Source of the DNA: Candidatus Sumerlaeota bacterium
GTDB lineage: Bacteria > Sumerlaeota > T1SED10-198M
Length of the DNA: 12,157 nucleotides
Reading direction: 5' to 3'
NCBI GenBank assembly: GCA_003554345.1
Contig: PWGE01000055.1
Coordinates: 1-12,157, forward strand
Under the pieces are notes generated by a model. It ran no database searches and was not told the DNA's origin. It saw only the letters and a list, made by a program, of their open reading frames with translations. Positions 6,317 to 12,157 of the stretch are shown one piece after another. The translations under genes were made by a program, and so were the position numbers. Position 1 is the stretch's first letter. Each line of letters begins with the position of its first letter.

Positions 6317-8026
6317 ATGTATCAATTCTTTCCATATATCATATTTTCAATCATATCTTTTTTTATGCTCTTGTTTTTGGCTGTTTATGCTTTTTTAAAT
6401 CGACATAATTTAGTTGTCGTCAACGAATTTATATTCACTGCACTGGCGGGAGCGTGGTGGACCTTTTGCCAGGCCTTTGAACTTATGGCGCTTACTCTGC
6501 CGGTAAAGTTATTCTGGGCCAACCTGCTGTATATAGGTGCGGGCCTAACAGCTTTGGCTTATCTGATGCTGACCCTGCGACACACCGGGTATGATAAGCT
6601 GTTAACAAAAAGGAACATCACGGTTGTTTTATTTATTTACGCTTTGTTTTTCTTCCTGTTCTTTACCGATAGCTATCACGGCCTGATGCGAACTAACTTT
6701 TCCCTGGACACCTCGGCCGTTCCTTTTATCATAGAGAAGGATTACGGGATGCTCTTTCCTCTGTACATGTTGTTTACCTATAGCTTGAATTTTACTACCA
6801 TCATTATATTATTTGTCATGGTAATTAAAAGGGATTTTATGTATAGAAAGCAAGCCGCCGCCCTTCTAACCGGGGTAAGCATTACGGCCATCTCCAATTT
6901 GGCCTATATCCTGGGGTTATCTCCCGTAAACCGTTTTGAGATTACCCCAGCCTTATTTTGGTTTTCCGCTTTGATAATTAGCTGGGGCATTTTTGGACAT
7001 AAATTGTTAAATGTTATGCCTATTGCCCGTGATATGCTGGTGGAGCGGATCAGAAGCGGGATCATCGTTGTCGACAGCAACGATGTTCTGGTAGACATTA
7101 ACGGTGCGGCGCTACAGATGCTTGAACTACAAAAAGCAGAGGTGGTTGGCCATAAAGTCAGCAATCTTCCATCCCTTGCCCTTAACCTGCCCGCCGGTGA
7201 ATCCGGTAAACCCATTCCCATCACCTATTCCAGTGCCGAGAAAGAATACTTCTACGAGATCAAACGGCATCCCCTGGAAGATAATAAAGGTAGAAAGGCG
7301 GGCACCCTGTGGGTAATCGACGATATCACGGAACGGCAGCGGAATACAGCCATGATTGTCCAGCAAGAAAAGACGCTATCGGTTATGCGGGAGCGGGAAA
7401 AGTTCGGCAGGACATTACATGACGGATTGGGGCAGATGTTTGGATATTTTAACACCCAGGGCCAGGCGGTACGGGAATATATGCTCCAGGGGGAAAAGGA
7501 GAAAGCATTACAGCATCTGTCAGATCTAATTGCTGTTTCCCGCGAACATCACCATAATGTTCGAGAACATATCTCCGAGATCAGGGGAGTTTCCGTGGAA
7601 AACAAAAGTTTTTCTGCAGCACTCAAGCAGTATGCCGCCGGTTTTGTAGAAAAGTACAGTATTCCGGTGGAGATCAATTTTGATAAGCAAATTCCAGTTA
7701 ATTTTCCCCATGATGCCGCCGGGGTAGAGCTGATTAAAATTATTCAGGAGGCCTTAAAAAATGTCCAGAAACATGCGGGCACATGCAGCGTTAAAATATC
7801 TTTTAACAAGAAAAAGGGTTTTACCGAATTAAGTATATCTGACAACGGTGCCGGCTTTGATCCTTTAGGCTATGACGGTAAAGATAGTTATGGACTATCG
7901 ATTATGCGAGAAAGAGCAGCAGAAATTGGAGCATCTATGGAAATAAATTCGCAAATAGGTAAAGGGACGAGGATCATTTTACTGATCAGGGATGGTGATG
8001 TTAATGCAGATCGTGATTGCCGATGA
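6317..8026 (+). CDS. Sensor histidine kinase, 7TM-PAS-HisKA_3-HATPase
   Basis: The 569-residue membrane kinase has seven hydrophobic segments in residues 5-226 (about 5-27, 32-52, 62-85, 100-116, 145-170, 180-200 and 210-226), matching the 7TM sensor type of histidine kinase. A PAS-like domain follows (about 243-340, starting RSGIIVVDSNDVLVDING). The dimerisation and phosphoacceptor part is of the NarX/LiaS type, EKFGRTLHDGLGQ, with the phosphorylated His at 368. The ATPase domain shows the N box (EALKNVQKHAG, 478-488), DNGAGF (509-514) and YGLSIMRERA (525-534), so it appears intact. It should autophosphorylate and pass phosphate to the regulator encoded by the next, overlapping gene. The signal is unknown; a membrane-embedded or small-molecule cue is typical of 7TM sensors. 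The ATG at 6317 has GGGTGG just upstream. Confidence 0.92.
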   Translation: MYQFFPYIIFSIISFFMLLFLAVYAFLNRHNLVVVNEFIFTALAGAWWTFCQAFELMALTLPVKLFWANLLYIGAGLTALAYLMLTLRHTGYDKLLTKRNITVVLFIYALFFFLFFTDSYHGLMRTNFSLDTSAVPFIIEKDYGMLFPLYMLFTYSLNFTTIIILFVMVIKRDFMYRKQAAALLTGVSITAISNLAYILGLSPVNRFEITPALFWFSALIISWGIFGHKLLNVMPIARDMLVERIRSGIIVVDSNDVLVDINGAALQMLELQKAEVVGHKVSNLPSLALNLPAGESGKPIPITYSSAEKEYFYEIKRHPLEDNKGRKAGTLWVIDDITERQRNTAMIVQQEKTLSVMREREKFGRTLHDGLGQMFGYFNTQGQAVREYMLQGEKEKALQHLSDLIAVSREHHHNVREHISEIRGVSVENKSFSAALKQYAAGFVEKYSIPVEINFDKQIPVNFPHDAAGVELIKIIQEALKNVQKHAGTCSVKISFNKKKGFTELSISDNGAGFDPLGYDGKDSYGLSIMRERAAEIGASMEINSQIGKGTRIILLIRDGDVNADRDCR

Positions 8027-8636
8027 TCATGCCTTATTCATGGACGGGCTTAAAAATCTTCTTCTGTCGAGGGGATACCAGGTTATAGGTATGGCGAAGG
8101 ACGGTTTGGAAGCATTAAACCTTGCCAAAAAGCTGCAGCCGGAGGTGATGCTGATCGACATTATCATGCCCCGCTGCGACGGCCTTGAAGCTACCATGCT
8201 TATTAGCGCAACCTGTCCGGAAATAAAAATTGTCATGCTGACATCTTCGGAAAACGAGCAGGATGTGTTTAACGCCATCAAATACGGAGCTTGCGGTTAT
8301 TTTATTAAAAGCTTCAGCAGTGAGAAGCTATTTGAACTTCTAGAAGCCTTGAGAAGAAATGAAACCCCGGTGTCGCCGGGACTGGCCGGGAAGATCCTGG
8401 CAGAACTGAGTGAGCACCAGGAAGGAAGAAGTCGGGAAAAACAGCAGCTGACGGAGCGCCAACGGGAAGTGCTTGCCCTGGTCGCTCAGGGTGATACTTA
8501 CCGGAAGGCCTCTGACCAGCTCGGTATAAGCGAAAGGACTGTTAAATACCACATCCAAAGTGCGGTAGACAAATTACAGCTGCAAAATCGGCAGCAGCTC
8601 ATTAACTATGCCTCCAAAGCGGGTTTGTTGGAATAG
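7998..8636 (+). CDS. NarL/FixJ-type response regulator
   Basis: The product (212 residues from this start) has an N-terminal receiver domain (MQIVIADDHALFMDGL) with the acidic pair DD, the phosphoacceptor Asp in MLIDIIMP (residue 54), Thr in VMLTSS and Lys in YFIKSF. The C-terminus is a LuxR-type helix-turn-helix, from LTERQREVLALVAQG through ISERTVKYHIQSAVDKL. It should bind DNA as a dimer when phosphorylated by the kinase encoded just upstream. Three in-frame ATGs lie at 7992, 7998 and 8004. AGGG (7988-7991) touches the first, stands 6 bases before the second, and GGTGAT (7994-7999) could serve the third. I chose 7998, but 8004 is nearly as good. The overlap with the kinase gene implies coupled translation. 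A terminator follows after 29 bases, so its targets lie elsewhere or in the neighbouring surface gene. Confidence 0.93.
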   Translation: MLMQIVIADDHALFMDGLKNLLLSRGYQVIGMAKDGLEALNLAKKLQPEVMLIDIIMPRCDGLEATMLISATCPEIKIVMLTSSENEQDVFNAIKYGACGYFIKSFSSEKLFELLEALRRNETPVSPGLAGKILAELSEHQEGRSREKQQLTERQREVLALVAQGDTYRKASDQLGISERTVKYHIQSAVDKLQLQNRQQLINYASKAGLLE

Positions 8637-8665
8637 AGACTTGAAATATATTGCCAAATATTCTT

Positions 8666-8699
8666 TAACCCTGTCTATTCAGACAGGGTTATTTTTTTT
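8666..8699 (+). terminator. Rho-independent terminator after the two-component operon
   Basis: TAACCCTGTCT (8666-8676), loop ATTC, and AGACAGGGTTA (8681-8691) form a perfect 11-bp stem followed by eight T (8692-8699). It ends the kinase-regulator transcript. Confidence 0.93.
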
Positions 8700-8705
8700 A
8701 GGAGT

Positions 8706-8714
8706 TGCTATAAT
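8706..8714 (+). promoter_or_regulatory. Extended -10 promoter of the second wall-protein gene
   Basis: TGCTATAAT (8706-8714) is a perfect extended -10 element just past the terminator. The expected -35 position lies inside the terminator stem and is poor. A start near 8721 gives a leader of about 55 bases and rules out translation starting at the TTG at 8714. Confidence 0.6.
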
Positions 8715-8776
8715 TGTTTTACTATTCCTGTTTATGCTTTAATCAAAATCTTGATGCTATGAAAGGAGTAAAAAAA

Positions 8777-11497
8777 ATGATCGGAAGACTAAGAAAATTA
8801 ATAACTTTAGCTATCCTGGGTATCCTCATTTTACTATTTGCCGGGGCCTCCCTTGCTAAAGCTGAAGAACTTGTAGAAAACAAACAGTTAACTCATCGCC
8901 TTTATGGCCAGGACCGCTACGAGACTGCTGCAGTTAGCGCCTTAGAAGCCTACGAGCAGGTTGACAGGGTGATTCTTGCCAGGGGGGATAAGCTATTTGA
9001 CGCTTTGGCAGGAAGTGTATTGGCAGGAGTACTGGACGCACCGATTTTACTGACTATGCCTGATGAGCTTCACGAAAAAACCTCCGAGGTTATAACTGAT
9101 CTGGGGGCACAGGAGATAGTAATCCTGGGAGGAGATGCTGCTGTTTCGCCAGTGGTAGCTGAGGAGTTAGCTAACCAAAAAGTAGAAGTTACGAGAATAA
9201 AAGGATCAAATCGTTATGAAACTGCGGCGGCTGTCGCAAAGCAGGTTGAGAAAAAACTTGGTCCCAGCTTTGGCAATCAAGCCTTTATTGTCAGCGGAAG
9301 TGATGTCCCCGATGCCATGGTTGTCGGCCCCTATGCAGCAGCCAACGGGAAGCCTATTTTGCTGGCTCAAAAAGATTGTATTCCCGAAGGGACTGCTGCA
9401 GCACTAGATAAGCTGGGTATCGATAAAATAACTGTTATCGGCGGCCCTGCTGCTGTGGGCGAGAACATAAAAAATGATTTAAACGCTGAACGCGTTTATG
9501 GCGCTGACCGTTATGAAACCAGCATTGAAGTTGCAAAAGCATACTTTAATGAGCCGGGCAAAGTAATAATTGCCAGTGGTAATGACAATAATATTGTCGA
9601 TGCGTTGGCAGGCAGCTACCTGGGGGCCAAGTTGAACGCCCCAATCCTTTACAGCTACAAGGAGCATTTACCATCCGTGGTGAATGAGCATCTTAAGAGT
9701 ATCATGACAGAAAGCACCAGCGCCTATATTTTGGGAGGCAGCGAGGCTTTGAGCCAGGTATTGCAGGCAGATATTTCTAATACTCTTTTGCTGCAGGGTA
9801 AAGCTCAGGTATTGGGCCGGGTATTGCCGATTATAGATGCAGAAGTGGCTATCTATGACCTCGAAGGAAACTTAGTATATCAGTCGGAAAAAGCGGCCAC
9901 CGGTGAATTTGGTTCTTTCCGAATTGATGTTAAAGATCTCCCCTCTGATTTTAGAATTGTGGTTAAAGGCGGGAAATACCGGGGCGAAAACTTTGCGGAT
10001 AAACTTATGGCCGACTACCGGGACTTTGACCCTGCCAGGGATAACGTCTATGTAAATGCAGCAACCACCATGCTTAGTGCGTACCTTGACGCTAATCCGG
10101 GCACAACTTTAGATGAAGGCACCGCAGCCGTAAAAGAATTTCTGGAAATACCGGAGTGGCTTAGTATAGGCGGAGGGCTGCAAAGATCAGGAGAATACTT
10201 CAGCTACGAGCTGTTTATGAGTGAAGCAGAACAAAATGGCGGGGTCAATCAGTACATTGATCAACTGCTGGCAAAAATGCCTGATACCCGTCATTTCCGC
10301 CCTGACGAACCTCCTTTGAAGTCAGTGACAGGGTTCATAGCTTCGAATCTGGCTAAGGGAGCCGTTAGTTATGTCGGCGGGGAACTTATGGGCTGGGGCC
10401 TTAGTAAAGTCGGGGTCAGCTTTGGGGAAGAAGATTATACACAAGAACAGTTAGCAAAGATAATGGATGGCATGCATGAGATGCAGGGGCAACTGTCAGA
10501 GATAGAGGGGCGCCTGGATAGAATGGACCAAAAACTAGATGCAATAATAGACAGACTCGAAGAAATGAGGAGGCAGGAGTTACGGTCCAGATACAAGATA
10601 CTGAGAGGGCAAACATCTAAACTGGAAAGTCAAATAAACGAAATCAACACAGATCTGATAAATTTTATTGTCAACCCACCCAAAAACCTGGAAGATAACC
10701 GGGAAGCACTCCTGGAAAGGATTCAAGATAACATAATAGGAAACGATACGGTGCTTCACAGCAACCTGATGGAAACTCTTGGATTATGGGGTAAAATAAC
10801 CTATGAAAACAAATATATCACCCCGAAAGATTATGAGGCAATAGAGGCTCATTTTGAATATTATCACCAGTTGCAGGAGATATTTTTGCTTCTCCAGGTC
10901 GAATATTACCATTATATGCTTGGAGAAGGGGACGAAAGTGTCGAAAGGCGCATAGAGAGGCATTTCGAGCGTATCAAAGCACAGGAAGAATTGCTCAAGA
11001 AAGCAATCCCGGAAAATATAATCTTTGGCACTAAAAATGATATAATGTTTTACGTCAAACCCGACATCTTATTTGGTGGTTATAATTATTTAATGCCGCC
11101 GAGCTATGTTGGGGGTTATCATGGACATATTGATGAAATTGTACAGGACCTCAATGAATCAAAACATTTAGGTTACGACGATTGGCGATATTTAGAAAAC
11201 ATCAATGATATGGAAGGATTAATGCCTGGTATTCGTGATGTATGTTTTGAAGATTATACATTAATGGAATACTTCACTGATAGAGGTTGGCCTATGCCAA
11301 AAGGTTATCAATATCGCTTTGGAGCTGCTCATGGATTAGATGGAAGACCGCAGTCTTGTATAGTTTCTGAAAGGAACCCTGATACGGGAGCTGTGACATT
11401 TAAAATAACTGGTCTGCCTGATTATATGCGTGCTTACTTCTTCATTTTCCGAGTCATGGATAGTTCAGAAGCGCAAAAATATTATTATATAGAATAA
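8777..11497 (+). CDS. Secreted cell-wall-anchored protein: three N-terminal CWB2 modules, coiled coil and unrecognised helical C-terminus
   Basis: The ATG at 8777 is chosen because AAAGGAG (8762-8768) lies 8 bases upstream and a clean signal peptide follows: MIGRLRK, a hydrophobic core, then LAKA before EEL, cleaved after about residue 29. The protein has 906 residues. Three CWB2 wall-anchoring modules follow, opening RLYGQDRYETA (41), RIKGSNRYETA (140) and RVYGADRYETS (239). Residues 340-400 look like a small beta domain of the carboxypeptidase-regulatory type (AEVAIYDLEGNLVYQ), then a helical linker (about 424-465, ATTMLSAYLDANPG). A Gly-rich hydrophobic stretch (517-547, with VGGELMGWGLSKVG) leads into a heptad coiled coil (about 556-600) and a long helical region to about 745. 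The last 160 residues are aromatic-rich and unrecognised. The hydrophobic-hairpin-plus-helices layout recalls alpha-helical pore-forming proteins, but that is only inference. It has its own promoter. Confidence 0.9.
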   Translation: MIGRLRKLITLAILGILILLFAGASLAKAEELVENKQLTHRLYGQDRYETAAVSALEAYEQVDRVILARGDKLFDALAGSVLAGVLDAPILLTMPDELHEKTSEVITDLGAQEIVILGGDAAVSPVVAEELANQKVEVTRIKGSNRYETAAAVAKQVEKKLGPSFGNQAFIVSGSDVPDAMVVGPYAAANGKPILLAQKDCIPEGTAAALDKLGIDKITVIGGPAAVGENIKNDLNAERVYGADRYETSIEVAKAYFNEPGKVIIASGNDNNIVDALAGSYLGAKLNAPILYSYKEHLPSVVNEHLKSIMTESTSAYILGGSEALSQVLQADISNTLLLQGKAQVLGRVLPIIDAEVAIYDLEGNLVYQSEKAATGEFGSFRIDVKDLPSDFRIVVKGGKYRGENFADKLMADYRDFDPARDNVYVNAATTMLSAYLDANPGTTLDEGTAAVKEFLEIPEWLSIGGGLQRSGEYFSYELFMSEAEQNGGVNQYIDQLLAKMPDTRHFRPDEPPLKSVTGFIASNLAKGAVSYVGGELMGWGLSKVGVSFGEEDYTQEQLAKIMDGMHEMQGQLSEIEGRLDRMDQKLDAIIDRLEEMRRQELRSRYKILRGQTSKLESQINEINTDLINFIVNPPKNLEDNREALLERIQDNIIGNDTVLHSNLMETLGLWGKITYENKYITPKDYEAIEAHFEYYHQLQEIFLLLQVEYYHYMLGEGDESVERRIERHFERIKAQEELLKKAIPENIIFGTKNDIMFYVKPDILFGGYNYLMPPSYVGGYHGHIDEIVQDLNESKHLGYDDWRYLENINDMEGLMPGIRDVCFEDYTLMEYFTDRGWPMPKGYQYRFGAAHGLDGRPQSCIVSERNPDTGAVTFKITGLPDYMRAYFFIFRVMDSSEAQKYYYIE

Positions 11498-11515
11498 AAA
11501 GCCCTTAGATCAGGC

Positions 11516-11532
11516 AAACCCCTTAGGGTTTT
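11516..11532 (+). terminator. Weak terminator after the second wall-protein gene
   Basis: AAACCC (11516-11521), loop CTTA, and GGGTTT (11526-11531) form a short stem with only a brief T tract (TTTTC). It sits 18 bases after the stop, so it could give partial termination before the stronger hairpin downstream. Confidence 0.45.
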
Positions 11533-11606
11533 CATAGCTTATCGCCACAAAAAAAGTATTATAGCTATGGAGGAAATAAGAAGTTCTGTTCTTGCAAACA
11601 ACTAAG

Positions 11607-11643
11607 AAAGGCCCCGCAGATTTGTCCTGCAGGGTCTTTTTTT
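11607..11643 (+). terminator. Strong, probably bidirectional terminator
   Basis: GGCCCCGCAG (11610-11619) pairs with CTGCAGGGTC (11627-11636), with one mismatch and one G-T pair. AAA before and TTTTTTT after (11637-11643) extend the stem. On the minus strand the hairpin is followed by TTTCTT, so it may also end leftward transcripts from the debris to its right. Confidence 0.8.
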
Positions 11644-11746
11644 AATTGGTAAAATTTACAGCCTCAATACCCCGTCCAACGAATGGACCGGAGTTGCCTT
11701 CTATACGTACCAATATATCGGCATTCCCGTTAAAGGATCTCGGGGC
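11643..11746 (-). pseudogene. Possible minus-strand gene remnant ending at the terminator
   Basis: On the minus strand a frame stays open from just after a TGA at 11747-11749 to a TAA at 11645-11643. It encodes 34 residues including FNGNADILVRIEGN and GPFVGRGIEAVNFTN. The stop lies right beside the bidirectional terminator, as a true 3' gene end would. There is no start codon with a ribosome site in this frame. I do not recognise the protein, and the opposite strand is also open here, so this may be chance. Confidence 0.25.
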
Positions 11747-11751
11747 TCAAA

Positions 11752-11805
11752 TCACTTCAGTTTACGCTTCCGGCCCGCTAACTTGCTGTCTCCTTTTAAG
11801 TCCAT
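11752..11805 (-). CDS. Possible 17-residue basic peptide or truncated gene start
   Basis: GGAGGTGA (minus strand, 11816-11809), a full Shine-Dalgarno match, stands directly before ATG (11805-11803). The frame encodes MDLKGDSKLAGRKRKLK and stops. Seven of its 17 residues are Lys or Arg. It may be a leader peptide, a small basic protein, or the start of a broken gene whose end is the remnant at 11643-11746, which lies in another frame. It could also be a chance match. Confidence 0.3.
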   Translation of the reverse strand: MDLKGDSKLAGRKRKLK

Positions 11806-11820
11806 GAGTCACCTCCAATT

Positions 11821-11919
11821 AAACCTTCAAGGTTTGCTATGAGTCGGCTGGCCAGGGCCTTACTCAGTGGGCTACCCACCCACTAGATGGTGCACCCTTA
11901 GCCTGGCGCACGGTCTGAA
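11821..11919. other. Palindrome-rich stretch preceding repeat copy 2
   Basis: AAACCTT-C-AAGGTTT (11821-11835) is a near-perfect palindrome. AGTGGG and CCCACT, seven bases apart, form a hairpin at about 11866-11884. Such symmetry is common at mobile-element ends. No gene is supported here. Confidence 0.4.
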
Positions 11920-11974
11920 CCCTAAAGGGAGGAATTGGAAGCCCTCTCAGGGCTTAAAGATTCCGACCGGGCAG
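11920..11974 (+). repeat. Structured dispersed repeat, copy 2
   Basis: This matches copy 1 at 5582-5645. GGAAT (11931-11935) pairs with ATTCC (11960-11964), and inside it AAGCCC (11939-11944) pairs with GGGCTT (11950-11955) around the loop TCTCA. The inner stem is longer than in copy 1. Similarity to copy 1 stops after GGGCAG at 11974, where transposase-like coding sequence begins. Confidence 0.6.
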
Positions 11975-11975
11975 A

Positions 11976-12157
11976 AAATCACCCTGGCAGAACCCTTATG
12001 CAGAAAGGGTAATCGGCATTATGAGGCAGGAGCTTATAAATTTCATTATTCCGTTCAACGAAAAGCATTTACATAGTCTGCTTAAAGAGTACGTGGAATA
12101 CTACAACCAGCACCGCACCCATCAAGGAATTAACGGCGATACTCCAGTTCCTTCGCC
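11976..12157 (+). pseudogene. C-terminal fragment of a DDE integrase/transposase (runs off window)
   Basis: In the frame of base 11979 the sequence reads SPWQNPYAERVIGIMRQE, then FIIPFNEKHLHSLLKEYVEY, then YNQHRTHQGINGDTP to the window end. The PWQNxYAER-IG motif contains the final catalytic Glu region of rve-type (retroviral-integrase-like) transposases, and the EYVEYYNxxRTHQG tail is typical of the same family. The frame is closed by TAA at 11955-11957, so the N-terminal domain and the first catalytic Asp residues are missing. The sequence just upstream is the dispersed repeat rather than transposase. It is therefore most likely a truncated remnant of an insertion sequence, although its 3' end is not visible. 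Confidence 0.75.

Noticed and set aside
8714-8776. TTG at 8714 or ATG at 8759 as the start of the second wall-protein gene
   Set aside because: The TTG overlaps the -10 box and the ATG at 8759 overlaps the ribosome site. ATG 8777 has ideal spacing and a normal signal peptide.
11567-11605. 12-residue frame MEEIRSSVLANN before the strong terminator
   Set aside because: It has no ribosome site upstream and is too short to support.
11867-12076. Plus-strand frame of 69 codons across the right-end repeat
   Set aside because: It crosses the repeat-transposase junction in a frame different from the transposase homology, so it is a composite by chance.

Overview
The window looks like chromosomal DNA from a Gram-positive anaerobe of the Firmicutes, probably class Clostridia. 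This is inferred from two secreted proteins that carry triple cell-wall-binding-2 (CWB2) anchors, from strong AGGAG/GGAGGTGA ribosome binding sites, and from consensus sigma-A promoters. No genus can be named from the sequence alone. Base composition is patchy: the left 3.8 kb is GC-rich, 3.8-5.5 kb is clearly AT-rich, and the rest is intermediate. That pattern fits a core backbone interrupted by acquired DNA.

Left block (1-3771, + strand). A surface protein cut by the window edge has 14 Ycf48/BNR-like repeats followed by three CWB2 modules. It is followed 52 bases later by an aldo/keto reductase with a twin-arginine (Tat) export signal. The two probably share a transcript.

AT-rich island (3820-5224, - strand). 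This is a HigBA-type toxin-antitoxin pair in toxin-first order, and the antitoxin is fused to an ImmA/IrrE zinc-peptidase domain. A perfect TTGACA-N17-TATAAT promoter overlaps the toxin start codon. Its transcript should therefore lack the toxin start and could supply antitoxin alone.

Gene-free block (5225-6316). It holds a 10-bp perfect hairpin, one copy of a structured dispersed repeat, a 27-bp perfect inverted repeat with decayed tandem units beside it, and a possibly structured leader before the next gene. It looks like a landing zone for small mobile or repetitive elements.

Signalling block (6317-8636, + strand). A 7TM-PAS histidine kinase overlaps a NarL-type response regulator, and a strong terminator follows.

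Second surface gene (8777-11497, + strand). It has its own extended -10 promoter. The protein has a signal peptide, three CWB2 modules, a beta domain, a Gly-rich hydrophobic segment, a coiled coil and a large helical C-terminal half that I do not recognise. It is the best candidate here for an undescribed function.

Right end (11498-12157). Two terminators are followed by possible minus-strand gene debris, a palindrome-rich stretch, and the second copy of the structured repeat, which abuts the C-terminal part of a DDE integrase/transposase that runs off the window.
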